Below are positions 44,331 through 52,604 of a stretch of DNA of 61,491 nt, one piece after another. The translations under genes were made by a program, and so were the position numbers. Positions within the stretch are counted from its first letter, which is position 1. Each line of letters opens with the position of its first letter. The stretch spans positions 1 through 61,491 of the forward strand of contig JARVGK010000018.1 in NCBI GenBank assembly GCA_029762535.1. Direction: 5' to 3'. The notes under the pieces are model-generated. The model saw only the letters and a list, made by a program, of their open reading frames with translations. It ran no database searches and was not told where the DNA came from. The stretch comes from Thermoplasmatota archaeon (lineage in GTDB: Archaea > Thermoplasmatota > Penumbrarchaeia > Penumbrarchaeales > Penumbrarchaeaceae).

Positions 44331-46136
44331 ATGTGCGGGATAGTGGGATACCTGGGCGACCGTGAGGCGCTCGAAGTGCTCGTGGACTCCCTCAGAAGGC
44401 TCGAGTACAGGGGCTACGATAGCGCGGGATTCGCATCGATCGTCAGGTCAGGGGGCGCTAATGACCTCGAGGTCCGTAAGGCCCCCGGATACATCGATGC
44501 CATGGCGTCCGAGATGGAAAGGAAGGGGGCCAGAATAGGGATAGGTCACACCAGATGGGCCACCCACGGCGTCCCCAATCAGGTGAACGCTCACCCGCAC
44601 TGCTCATGCGACGGGACGATAGCGGTCGCGCACAACGGCATTATCGACAATCACACAACCTTGAAGGACGAGCTGGCATCGAAGGGCCACGAGTTCCGCT
44701 CCCAGACGGATTCGGAGGTGATCCCACATCTCATCGAGGAGTATTATGACGGGGACCTCGAGGAGGCGGTCGCCAGAGCCGTTGAGCGGCTGGAAGGGTC
44801 CTTTGCGTTCCTTGCTATACATCGGGACCACCCCGACAGGATCGTATGCTACCGGGAGAAGAGCCCGCTGGTACTGGGCAAGGGAGCTGGAGAGGGCTTC
44901 ATAGCCTCCGACGTTACAGCTCTTCTGAGCTACACCAACTCCTTCCTCTACATGGAGGACGGTGAGACGGCCGTCGTGAAGGCGGACGGGATCTCCGTCC
45001 GGAACAGGGATGGGGATCATGTCGATAGGACCTGGAAGCTGGTGGATTGGAGGCCGGAGGATGCCGAGAAGAGCGGCTTCAAACATTTCATGATCAAGGA
45101 GATCCACGAGCAGCCCAGATCGATGCATCAGACCCTCGCGGGATGGATGTCGGACGAGGATGCGCTGCCGCCCAGGCTGGTCAGGGCAAGGACGATAAAG
45201 ATCGTGTCGTGCGGCACCTCCTATCATGCCGGGCTGCTCGGCAAATACCTGTTCGAGCGCTATGCGGGGATCCCCACGACCGTGGAGATGGCCTCCGAAT
45301 ATCGATATGCCGACAGGACGGAGGAGGACTCCCTCGTAATATTGATCAGCCAGAGCGGCGAGACCGCCGACACCATAGCCGCTGCCAGGGAGGCGAAGCG
45401 CAGAGGCATGTTCACCCTTGCCGTAACGAACGTCCTCGGAAGCACCATATCCCGCGAGGCGGACCACACGCTGTATCTGAGGTCCGGCCCGGAGATCGGA
45501 GTGGCGGCCTCCAAGACGTTCACCTCCCAGGTCATGATGATGTATCTTTTGTCCTCGACGATAGGCCACAGGACCGGGCACATCGGCCGTGACGAGTTCA
45601 GAAAGGTAAAGGACGGGCTCAGGTCCGCGATCAGGGCCGTAGAGAAGGTACTGGGAGACACCGAGGCAGTGAAGGCACAGGCGGAATGGCTCTCGAGCGC
45701 CCACCATGCGTTCTTCCTCGGGCGATACATAAATTTCCCGGCCGCGCTCGAGGCATCACTGAAGATGAAGGAGATCTCATACATACACTCAGAAGGCTAT
45801 CCCGCAGGGGAATTGAAGCACGGCCCCCTCGCCCTTCTCCAGAAGGATACGCCCGTGATCGCTCTGATCTCGGACGATCACACCTATTCCAAGATGCTCG
45901 GGAACATCGGGGAATGTGCCGCCAGATCGAGCCCTGTTCTGGTCGTAGCCCCGGAGGGCGATTCGGAAGTGTCCAGATATACCGACAGGATATTGAGATA
46001 CCCCTGGATCGACCCTATGTTCTCACCCCTTGCGATATCGGTAACCATGCAGCTTCTGGCCTATTATGTTGCAGACCTCAGGGGATGCTCCATCGACAAG
46101 CCGAGGAACCTCGCCAAATCCGTCACGGTCGAATAG
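44331..46136 (+). CDS. glmS: Glutamine--fructose-6-phosphate aminotransferase
   Basis: 601 residues. ATG 44331 gives MCGIVGYLGDREALEVLVDS, placing the nucleophilic Cys at position 2 after Met removal, with GAGGTGG upstream; longer frames run into glmU. The glutaminase half has HTRWATHGVPNQVNAHPH and HNGIIDN; two SIS domains follow (VSCGTSYHAGLLGKYLFERY, ISQSGETADTIAAAREAKR, GYPAGELKHGPLALLQ) and the end LAKSVTVE is canonical. It makes glucosamine-6-phosphate and forms an operon with glmU. Confidence 0.96.
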   Translation: MCGIVGYLGDREALEVLVDSLRRLEYRGYDSAGFASIVRSGGANDLEVRKAPGYIDAMASEMERKGARIGIGHTRWATHGVPNQVNAHPHCSCDGTIAVAHNGIIDNHTTLKDELASKGHEFRSQTDSEVIPHLIEEYYDGDLEEAVARAVERLEGSFAFLAIHRDHPDRIVCYREKSPLVLGKGAGEGFIASDVTALLSYTNSFLYMEDGETAVVKADGISVRNRDGDHVDRTWKLVDWRPEDAEKSGFKHFMIKEIHEQPRSMHQTLAGWMSDEDALPPRLVRARTIKIVSCGTSYHAGLLGKYLFERYAGIPTTVEMASEYRYADRTEEDSLVILISQSGETADTIAAAREAKRRGMFTLAVTNVLGSTISREADHTLYLRSGPEIGVAASKTFTSQVMMMYLLSSTIGHRTGHIGRDEFRKVKDGLRSAIRAVEKVLGDTEAVKAQAEWLSSAHHAFFLGRYINFPAALEASLKMKEISYIHSEGYPAGELKHGPLALLQKDTPVIALISDDHTYSKMLGNIGECAARSSPVLVVAPEGDSEVSRYTDRILRYPWIDPMFSPLAISVTMQLLAYYVADLRGCSIDKPRNLAKSVTVE

Positions 46137-46174
46137 GGGCAAACGTTCAATATCCGTCTTCCCATAACGTCTAC

Positions 46175-46834
46175 GTGAGAACGATATGCATCTCCCTTGT
46201 CCTGATGCTCGGCCTCGTCCTGGGGTCAGTTGGCGTATCCGCCGGAAATGAGACGGTCTCCGCTACTATCGAGGTCCCACCGGAAGTGAGTTCCGAGGCC
46301 ATGAGGTCCAACGATACCGTCATGGTCATAGAGGGTTATTTCACGGTAACGAGGAGCGGTCCGGACCAGCTCCTGCAGCTCTCGGGGGCCCTGACCATAT
46401 CCCAAGGGACGTGGCCAGCTGAGATCACACCTTCGACGTTCTCCAACCTCGTCCAAGGGGAAAGATATTCGTTCCAGGTTAACGTGACGGTACCCGCCGA
46501 CAGCGAACTACCCGGGACCGCCTCCTATGTCATAGAGCTGATAATAACGAACATACTCGGGTCCACATCCTTCGAGGAGGCCTTCATCGTGAAGGTCGAC
46601 CCCCCAGCCCCCGTGGATCAAGGGGATGAGAGCATCATCCCAGGTTTCGAGGGCGGCTTCCCATGGGGGATCCTGATATTCGTCATCGGGCTCCTATTCC
46701 TCATCGTCCTTTGCGTCGTATGGGCATTCAGGAATCTGGAACTGGTCCGGGAGATCGGAGGCGGGCGCAGGATAATGCTGCGGGAGAAGAAAAGCGGAAG
46801 GATCCTCAAGGGGAGGGTGCCTCCGAACCGTTAG
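46175..46834 (+). CDS. Small secreted membrane-anchored beta-sandwich protein
   Basis: 219 residues from GTG 46175, the only start that yields a clean signal peptide (VRTICISLVLMLGLVLGSVG). About 130 residues of beta-rich sequence follow, resembling an Ig-like or NEW3-like domain (YSFQVNVTVPADSELPGTAS), then PVDQGDESI, an anchor GILIFVIGLLFLIVLCVVWA and a basic cytoplasmic tail of about 35 residues (REIGGGRRIMLREKKSGRIL). No enzyme motif. It begins 38 bases after glmS and overlaps the end of the convergent aminotransferase by 4 bases. Confidence 0.75.
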   Translation: MRTICISLVLMLGLVLGSVGVSAGNETVSATIEVPPEVSSEAMRSNDTVMVIEGYFTVTRSGPDQLLQLSGALTISQGTWPAEITPSTFSNLVQGERYSFQVNVTVPADSELPGTASYVIELIITNILGSTSFEEAFIVKVDPPAPVDQGDESIIPGFEGGFPWGILIFVIGLLFLIVLCVVWAFRNLELVREIGGGRRIMLREKKSGRILKGRVPPNR

Positions 46835-47979
46835 CGGACGAACTTGCGGGAGACCTCTTCAACGATGTCCATGCCCTTGTGGATGTTCTCCCTTGTATTG
46901 ACGAAGCTGAATCTCATGTGATATTCGCCCCGTCCCCCGAAGGATGTACCGTGAGAGCAGATCAGCCCGTTCCTGGCAAGCTCCAGGGCAAGGTCCTCGG
47001 ACGGGATCCTGCTGCCGTTCTGGTACAGGTCGTAGGAGGGGAAGGAATAGAAAGTGCCCGGTGGAGAGAGGGCCGTGAACCCAGGTATCTCGTTGAGCCT
47101 CTTCGTTATCAGGTCCCTCCTGCCATGGAACTCCTCGACCATGGTCTCGACGAACCCGTCGGCCGAACGCAGGCCCGCGAGCGCCCCGTGCTGAATGGGG
47201 GTGGCCGGGCATGCGACCATGTGGTAATGTGCCAGCGAGATCTTCTTAAGTATCTCCTCTCCCGCCGCGATGTATCCCAGCCGCCAACCGGTCATGGCGT
47301 ATATCTTCGAGAAGGAATTGATCACCACGGCCTTCTCGTACTGTCCCAGGAATGAATGATGGACGTTGCCGGTGTACACCATGCTGTCGTACACCTCATC
47401 GGATAGGAGTATGAGGTCCTTGTCCCTGGCCAGGTCCACAAGGTCGTCCCTGTCCTGCCTGGTCACCATACCCCCCGTCGGGTTGTTCGGTGAATTGACT
47501 ATGAGCATCTTCGACCTCTCGTCGATGAGACGGGAGATCTCGTCGGGGTCCGGCCTGAACTCGTTCTCCTGGACCAATCCGTATTCCCTGATCTGCCCCT
47601 CAACCAGCTGTATGTGAGGCCTGTACAGGACGAACCCTGGGTCCGGGGTCAAAACGCCTTCGCCCCTGTTCACGAACGTCAGGCAGGTCGAGAACAGGCC
47701 TTCGGTGCCTGAATTGGTCACAATGACGTTCTCGGTGGTTATGTTCTTCCACGAGCCCCTGAGCCTGTCGGCGATGGCCTCCCTCAGCTGGGGTATCCCG
47801 TTGGTCGGTCCATACTTGTTGAAACCCATTTCCATGGCCTCCCTGACGGCCTTTATGGCAACGGGCGGAGGCTGGAAATCCGGCTCGCCCAGCCCCAGGT
47901 TGACGCTGTCCCCTTTTACAAGATCGAACATTTTCCTGATCCCTGAGAGCTGGATGCCGTTCATCCTCGACGAGTACAT
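46831..47979 (-). CDS. Class I PLP-dependent aminotransferase (aspartate-aminotransferase-like)
   Basis: 382 residues. NLGLGEPDFQPPPVAIKAVR and NKYGPTNGIPQLREAIADRL at the start, NSGTEGLFSTCLTF binding the phosphate, NSPNNPTGG, LLSDEVYDSMVY, and the Schiff-base Lys in INSFSKIYAMTGWRLGYIAA. The C-terminal MRFSFVNTRENI carries the carboxylate-binding Arg. It transfers amino groups between amino acids and 2-oxoglutarate; side-chain specificity is not clear. TATA-like GGATTAAATATGG lies at about 48009-48020, upstream on the minus strand. Confidence 0.93.
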   Translation of the reverse strand: MYSSRMNGIQLSGIRKMFDLVKGDSVNLGLGEPDFQPPPVAIKAVREAMEMGFNKYGPTNGIPQLREAIADRLRGSWKNITTENVIVTNSGTEGLFSTCLTFVNRGEGVLTPDPGFVLYRPHIQLVEGQIREYGLVQENEFRPDPDEISRLIDERSKMLIVNSPNNPTGGMVTRQDRDDLVDLARDKDLILLSDEVYDSMVYTGNVHHSFLGQYEKAVVINSFSKIYAMTGWRLGYIAAGEEILKKISLAHYHMVACPATPIQHGALAGLRSADGFVETMVEEFHGRRDLITKRLNEIPGFTALSPPGTFYSFPSYDLYQNGSRIPSEDLALELARNGLICSHGTSFGGRGEYHMRFSFVNTRENIHKGMDIVEEVSRKFVR

Positions 47980-48133
47980 CGTATCACCGCTTGCCTTATG
48001 CGCATACCATATTTAATCCCGTTGATTACGAAGTTCATCGTCCCATCGTGTCCAGAAACGTCATGTCATTTTTTCCGAGTGGGTCATTTCGGGAAAAAAA
48101 AGATTTATAGCTGTTATTGTTTCCCATTCTGCT

Positions 48134-48163
48134 TATATAAATGATGGGCCTTCCATGGAAGGT
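48134..48163 (+). promoter_or_regulatory. TATA box and adjacent 14-bp palindrome
   Basis: TTATATAAA (48134-48142) is followed eight bases later by the perfect palindrome CCTTCCATGGAAGG (48150-48163), near the expected transcription start of the gene at 48199. The position suits a repressor site. Confidence 0.5.
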
Positions 48164-48198
48164 TCCGTCCGATAAGAACACTCCCTGGAGGCCCATGG

Positions 48199-48957
48199 AT
48201 GACCAGACGCATCGCATTATACCACGATCAAGCCAGCGGCGAGCGCTACGAGGAGAAGGCCTTCAAGAAGACTGGTGTGAGATACGAGAAGATCGGACCC
48301 AAGGATATGATCAAGGATATTCTTGCCAGATACGATGTGGTCTTCCTTCCTGGGGCATTTCCATTGAAAACACACGACAAGGGGGGCTTCTTCGAGTTCC
48401 TTGACTTTCTCAGGAGGATGGTCAGGGTCTACAGGGACCCACTGCTCGATTACGTCAGGTCCGGAGGCGGGCTCATAGCCGTTTGCGCTTCCTCAGGAAT
48501 AGTTGGAAGGTCCATCAAGGTCCCGTTATACGCAAGGCCCTTCGCATGGGGGATCAAACCTTTGGGCCTCTTCGACTTCGATGCTGTTTACGGCCCTAGG
48601 ACCGGTATCGTCGACCTAGAGCCGGTCGATTACGACAGACCTCCCGAGGCAAGGAACGTTGTCGCTGAGGTCCTGGGAGAGTATTCCGGGGACAGGTTCT
48701 CCTCGCTCTACTTTCGGGGTCCGGCCATAACCTACGGTTCTAACAACGTCATCCATCCGTCGCTGAAAAAAGAGGAAAAACCCCCCGATGAGATGATAGT
48801 CGCGACCTATTCGGACGATGACCCCAGGCTCAACGGCAAGGGGGCCATCGCCTACAAGGAGTACGGCGAGGGAAAGGCCATCAGCTGTAGCGTGCACCCC
48901 GAGTTCTCCACCTGGGACCTCTTCGACTCGATGATAGAGACCGTTACGAGAAAGTGA
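48199..48957 (+). CDS. Class I glutamine amidotransferase-like (BPL_N-type) protein
   Basis: 252 residues. RRIALYHDQASGERYEEKAF and ILARYDVVFLPGAFPL open a flavodoxin-like fold; GGGLIAVCASSGIVGRSI has the nucleophile-elbow Cys; ISCSVHPEFSTWDLF supplies His and Glu. This layout is that of the biotin-protein-ligase N-terminal/GATase1-like family, whose activity is uncertain. ATG 48199 has GGAGG eight bases upstream. The next gene begins 9 bases downstream, so they form an operon. Confidence 0.82.
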   Translation: MTRRIALYHDQASGERYEEKAFKKTGVRYEKIGPKDMIKDILARYDVVFLPGAFPLKTHDKGGFFEFLDFLRRMVRVYRDPLLDYVRSGGGLIAVCASSGIVGRSIKVPLYARPFAWGIKPLGLFDFDAVYGPRTGIVDLEPVDYDRPPEARNVVAEVLGEYSGDRFSSLYFRGPAITYGSNNVIHPSLKKEEKPPDEMIVATYSDDDPRLNGKGAIAYKEYGEGKAISCSVHPEFSTWDLFDSMIETVTRK

Positions 48958-48966
48958 GGTGCTTGA

Positions 48967-49509
48967 ATGGTCCTTGACATGGAGAGCGAATTCTACAAGC
49001 TTGCGAAGAATATCACGGGCAACCCCAAGAACCTGCATAAACTGCTTGCGATCTCTCCAGGTTCCGGACGGATGTCCCTCATGGGCGCGGACGGAGGTGT
49101 GATCGTATCGGCGGGGATGCTGAAGGCCCTGGTGAAGGCGAGGCCGGAGAAGGCCTATACTTACGGCAAGAGGGCCTCAGGCGACCTTTTCGGAGCCCTG
49201 ATAAAAGAGTTCGATCAGGAGGTCGAGAACCTCGATCCCGCCAAGAAGATGGAGCTTGCCGTAGGGCTGGCCAGGTCCACTGGATGGGGCAATATGAGGA
49301 TCAAGGCGATCAACTCGAGGAAGAGGACGGCGACCATCGAGGTCGCCGATCCCCTCGAATCCCGAATGAAGGACGATAAAGGATTCCCAATGACCGCCGG
49401 TTACATAGCGGGATTATCCAGCGTATCGTTCGGAGCAGATATGATATGCGAGTGCGGCCCCTCCACATCCGGCGGACCCACGTTCACGGTCAAGGAAATA
49501 TCGGAATAG
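48967..49509 (+). CDS. V4R-like small-molecule-binding domain protein
   Basis: 180 residues. The region from about 50 on has the layout of the V4R (4-vinyl reductase) domain: AYTYGKRASGDLFGALIKEF, TGWGNMRIKAINSRKRTATI, then KGFPMTAGYIAGLSSVSFGA, CECGPSTSGGPTF with two Cys. V4R domains bind hydrocarbons or lipids and occur in regulators and bacteriochlorophyll enzymes. The assignment is moderate. GAGGTG precedes ATG 48967 and the gene is linked to the amidotransferase-like gene. Confidence 0.6.
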   Translation: MVLDMESEFYKLAKNITGNPKNLHKLLAISPGSGRMSLMGADGGVIVSAGMLKALVKARPEKAYTYGKRASGDLFGALIKEFDQEVENLDPAKKMELAVGLARSTGWGNMRIKAINSRKRTATIEVADPLESRMKDDKGFPMTAGYIAGLSSVSFGADMICECGPSTSGGPTFTVKEISE

Positions 49510-49539
49510 ATTATTCTATCAGTCAATTGATCATGGTAC

Positions 49540-49992
49540 GTGGTCCAAGGGGTCATCGTAAGGAGGGTCCAGGCAAGGGACCTCGAACAGATCAACGGAA
49601 TAGCGCACGCGATGCTGAGAGAGGAATACAGCCTGGAGCTGTTCACCCATCTCTTTGAGAGGGCAGGGGGGTCTTTCATGGCGGCCCTGATAGGAGATTC
49701 GGTTATCGGATTCGTCCTGTCGGTGCCGCTCACGTCAAGGACCATGAGGATACTCATGTTAGCGGTGAGTGAGGAGAACCAATCAAGAGGCATCGGCAAG
49801 ATGCTCCTCGAGGCATGCAAGAACCACAGCGTGTCCCGGATGATGAACGAGATCGTTCTCGAGGTCGGCGTTGACAACGAAAAGGCCGTGGAGTTCTATT
49901 CACGCAACGGTTTCTCGGTGGTTTCGAGGATCAAGGAATATTACAATGACAGGACGGACGCCTACGTCATGAAATGCTACCTTCCGATGTAG
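49540..49992 (+). CDS. rimI: GNAT acetyltransferase, RimI-like
   Basis: 150 residues from GTG 49540. The acetyl-CoA pyrophosphate loop is ENQSRGIGKMLLEACKNHSV, preceded by the strand TMRILMLAVSEE, and followed by NEIVLEVGVDNEKAVEFYSR and NGFSVVSRIKEYYND, all typical of RimI/ArdA-type N-terminal acetyltransferases that modify protein N-termini in archaea. It overlaps the convergent priL by 16 bases. Confidence 0.88.
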   Translation: MVQGVIVRRVQARDLEQINGIAHAMLREEYSLELFTHLFERAGGSFMAALIGDSVIGFVLSVPLTSRTMRILMLAVSEENQSRGIGKMLLEACKNHSVSRMMNEIVLEVGVDNEKAVEFYSRNGFSVVSRIKEYYNDRTDAYVMKCYLPM

Positions 49993-51077
49993 CCGCCCTT
50001 TTTTTTCCCCTTGACGCGATAATATGTATAGGGGCTGTTCATCCAATCCTTCTCGCAAAGTGAATCGGGGTTGAAGCATATCCCGGTGCTCTTCATCGTT
50101 TCGCATCCGGGCACCCTGTATTCAGTTCCGGAACTGCTTCCCCTTATATGATCGATCTGATAACGTACGATGTCCTCCTTGAAATCCGGTGATGTGGCGA
50201 ATACCTTGAATATCTCTTCGGGCCCCATCCCTATCGCGTTGAGGAAAGCGACAAGGGCGAATCGCGCATGGTGCGGCAGGTTCTCCCCTGCCTGGGTCAT
50301 CCCCAGGGCCTGCCTCATGCATGGAGGGATCCTCGTTATGGTGACCGCCCCCATGCTGATCGGCCTGTACTCCTTTCTCCTGGTATCGACCCTGGCCTTG
50401 ATCTCAAGGGCGATATCCCTTATCGCCCCATGTGAGGGGATGTCGGGACCGGGCTCGAGCCCTGATTCTATCCTGGTCTTTATCAGTTCCTGAACAAGGC
50501 GTATGTACCTCCTCCTGTTGAGTTCTATATATCCATTCACCAGCCTCTGATTGGATAGGTCCCATTCCTGTCCAGTGATGTGCGACCTTGCTGACAGGTA
50601 ATCCGTCATCCTAACCCAGTAGCTCCGCCTGTCCCTCTCGATCAGGTCATCCCCGGAAGGCCTCACCCCCTTCAGGACCATTGGAGGCTCGATCCTCTTC
50701 TCCACGGGAGGGGGATATGCCTTGAGGCCGACCTCGGCCCCGATCGAGAGCATCGCTTCCAGGCCCTCGTTCTCGAGATTATCGGCGGCGACCTCGGCCT
50801 CCCTGTGCGAGAACCATTTTACCAGATTCCGATCGCGTATCGCGGATACGATGAAGCGGGATAGCGGATAGGACAGGATCAGCGCCTCGACATCCCCGGG
50901 GCGTTCCATCTCGGGCCTGCCGGAGCCATCGACGGCGTCCAGAAGCCTCTGTCTGGCGAACTGATGGACAACCCTGAACTCATCGGACGATATGGCGGAC
51001 ATGCTTATTCCCCGCGCCTTCACGTGGTCCCTGGAAGCTTCCAGGAACGGATATCTCGCAACGTCCGCCGGTTCCAT
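49977..51077 (-). CDS. priL: DNA primase large subunit
   Basis: 366 residues. The C-terminal [4Fe-4S] domain is intact with Cys in RIPPCMRQALGMTQAG, YRVPGCETMKSTGICFNPDS and LCEKDW; LPHHARFALVAFLNAIGMGP is a signature line. The N-terminal helical part, PFLEASRDHVKARGISM and on, binds the small subunit. PriL and PriS together make RNA or DNA primers in replication. priS is not here. A 48-residue zinc protein gene lies 10 bases upstream on the same strand. Confidence 0.94.
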   Translation of the reverse strand: MEPADVARYPFLEASRDHVKARGISMSAISSDEFRVVHQFARQRLLDAVDGSGRPEMERPGDVEALILSYPLSRFIVSAIRDRNLVKWFSHREAEVAADNLENEGLEAMLSIGAEVGLKAYPPPVEKRIEPPMVLKGVRPSGDDLIERDRRSYWVRMTDYLSARSHITGQEWDLSNQRLVNGYIELNRRRYIRLVQELIKTRIESGLEPGPDIPSHGAIRDIALEIKARVDTRRKEYRPISMGAVTITRIPPCMRQALGMTQAGENLPHHARFALVAFLNAIGMGPEEIFKVFATSPDFKEDIVRYQIDHIRGSSSGTEYRVPGCETMKSTGICFNPDSLCEKDWMNSPYTYYRVKGKKKGGYIGR

Positions 51078-51087
51078 CCTCCAGCCC

Positions 51088-51234
51088 TCAGAAATAGTTC
51101 ACAGCTCCCATGGTGAAGCCGCATCTGCCGCAGAACACGAGCTGGTATCCGGTCATGTCAAGCAGTCTCGCGTTTGTCCTGAGCTCGCACTCGCATGCGG
51201 GACACTTCGGGGTGGCCTTCCTATCATCGTTCAT
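51088..51234 (-). CDS. Small zinc-ribbon protein, 48 residues
   Basis: ATG 51234 to TGA 51088 reads MNDDRKATPKCPACECELRT, then LLDMTGYQLVFCGRCGFTMG and AVNYF. Two CxxC knuckles (CPAC and CGRC) 24 residues apart form a zinc ribbon. It is placed 10 bases before priL and likely transcribed with it. Small zinc ribbons of this kind bind nucleic acids or replication and transcription proteins; the specific role is unknown. Confidence 0.75.
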   Translation of the reverse strand: MNDDRKATPKCPACECELRTNARLLDMTGYQLVFCGRCGFTMGAVNYF

Positions 51235-51312
51235 GGCAGGTATATGGGATTAGGGATATATCAGATGAGAGGGTTTTGGAGGCGCCCCGAAAAGGCTCGG
51301 GAGGTGTGAAAG

Positions 51313-52548
51313 TTGAGCGAGGTCCTTGAAAGGTTCCTGAGATATGTGAAAGTGGATACCGGATCCGAGGAGGGAGTGGAGGATAGCTACCCCTCGACGG
51401 AAAAACAGAAGGTGCTCTTGGAGATGCTCGTTGAGGAGTTGAGGGAGATCGGCATAGCGGATGCTGCGATGGACGAATACGGCTACGTCATGGGCACGAT
51501 CCATTCGAATTTGGGCCCCGATCGAGATGATGTGAGGACCATAGGGCTCATAGCTCACGTGGATACATCCCCGGAGGTCTCCGGAAACGACGTCAAGCCC
51601 ATATTGCACGAGAATTATGACGGAGGCGATATCCAACTCCCGTCCGGAACGGTCATAAGATCGGATGAGAACCCGCATCTCTTGGAGAACATCGGCAACA
51701 CGATCGTGACCTCCGACGGATCGACCCTGCTCGGCGCCGACGACAAGGCAGGGGTAGCCGAGATAATGACCGCCGCCTCCATGTTGATGAGGGACTCATC
51801 CATACCCCACGGTAGGATACGCATCGCGTTCACCCCGGACGAGGAGGTGGGCAACGGAACGAAGTTCTTCGATGTGAAGAAGTTCGATGCGGACTGCGCC
51901 TACACCATCGACGGAGGAGTGATAGGCGAGGTCGAGGACGAGACCTTCAACGCGATGACCGCGACGTTCAAGGTAAAGGGGATCAACGTCCATCCCGGAT
52001 ACGCCAAGGGCAAGATGGTGAATGCCGTCAGGATCATATCCGAGATAGCTTCCATGTTGCCACACACGAAGTCCCCCGAGGCGACCCAGGACCGGGAGGG
52101 CTATCTACATCCGAACAAGATAGAGGGTGCGGTCGAGGAGGCATCCCTCAAGGTCCTTATCAGGGATTTCTCCATGGAAGGGATCGGTGAGCTGGTGAAC
52201 ATACTCGAGAACGTCGCCGAGTTCCAGAGGGCTAGATATCCCAAGGCCGAGATCGCTCTGGACATCCAGGAATCCTACAGGAACATGAAGGAGGTCCTGG
52301 ACAGGTATCCGGAGGTGACGAGGTTCGCCGAAGAAGCCGTCCGGAGGGCTGGGGTAGAGCCGAAGAAGGCCATAATCAGAGGGGGGACCGATGGTTCAAG
52401 GCTCTCTTTCATGGGGTTGCCCACTCCGAATTTGTTCGCGGGGGGGATGAACTTCCATTCCAGGCAGGAGTATGTTCCCCTTCGGTCCATGGAGGCTGCG
52501 GTTAAGACCATCATCAAGCTCGTCAAGCTCCACGCCGGAGACATCTGA
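51313..52548 (+). CDS. pepT: Peptidase T (tripeptide aminopeptidase)
   Basis: 411 residues, start TTG 51313 with GAGGTG seven bases before. M20 family zinc peptidase: LIAHVDTSPEVSGNDVKP (first metal His and catalytic Asp), TLLGADDKAGVAEIMTA (bridging Asp), FTPDEEVGNGTKFF (catalytic Glu pair), DCAYTIDGG, and GMNFHSRQEYVPLRSMEAAV (last His). It removes N-terminal residues from tripeptides in the cytoplasm, matching the extracellular protease encoded nearby. Confidence 0.95.
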   Translation: MSEVLERFLRYVKVDTGSEEGVEDSYPSTEKQKVLLEMLVEELREIGIADAAMDEYGYVMGTIHSNLGPDRDDVRTIGLIAHVDTSPEVSGNDVKPILHENYDGGDIQLPSGTVIRSDENPHLLENIGNTIVTSDGSTLLGADDKAGVAEIMTAASMLMRDSSIPHGRIRIAFTPDEEVGNGTKFFDVKKFDADCAYTIDGGVIGEVEDETFNAMTATFKVKGINVHPGYAKGKMVNAVRIISEIASMLPHTKSPEATQDREGYLHPNKIEGAVEEASLKVLIRDFSMEGIGELVNILENVAEFQRARYPKAEIALDIQESYRNMKEVLDRYPEVTRFAEEAVRRAGVEPKKAIIRGGTDGSRLSFMGLPTPNLFAGGMNFHSRQEYVPLRSMEAAVKTIIKLVKLHAGDI

Positions 52549-52570
52549 ACCCTCCTGCTCGGGGGCAGGG

Positions 52571-52582
52571 AAATATTAAATA
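52571..52582 (+). promoter_or_regulatory. TATA box of the Ca-binding surface protein gene
   Basis: AAATATTAAATA is centred about 28 bases upstream of ATG 52605, with no ribosome site between, suggesting a leaderless message. Confidence 0.6.
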
Positions 52583-52604
52583 GGGCATTTGTCGATTTGA
52601 CATC

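Noticed and set aside
44604..45707. Long open frame opposite glmS
   Set aside because: The plus strand encodes a full GlmS with all motifs; the opposite frame is a by-product of GC-rich codon bias and has no recognisable domain.
45686..46174. Upstream extension of the small anchored protein gene into glmS
   Set aside because: The extension lies in another frame of glmS and is Arg/Pro-rich; a signal peptide starts at GTG 46175.
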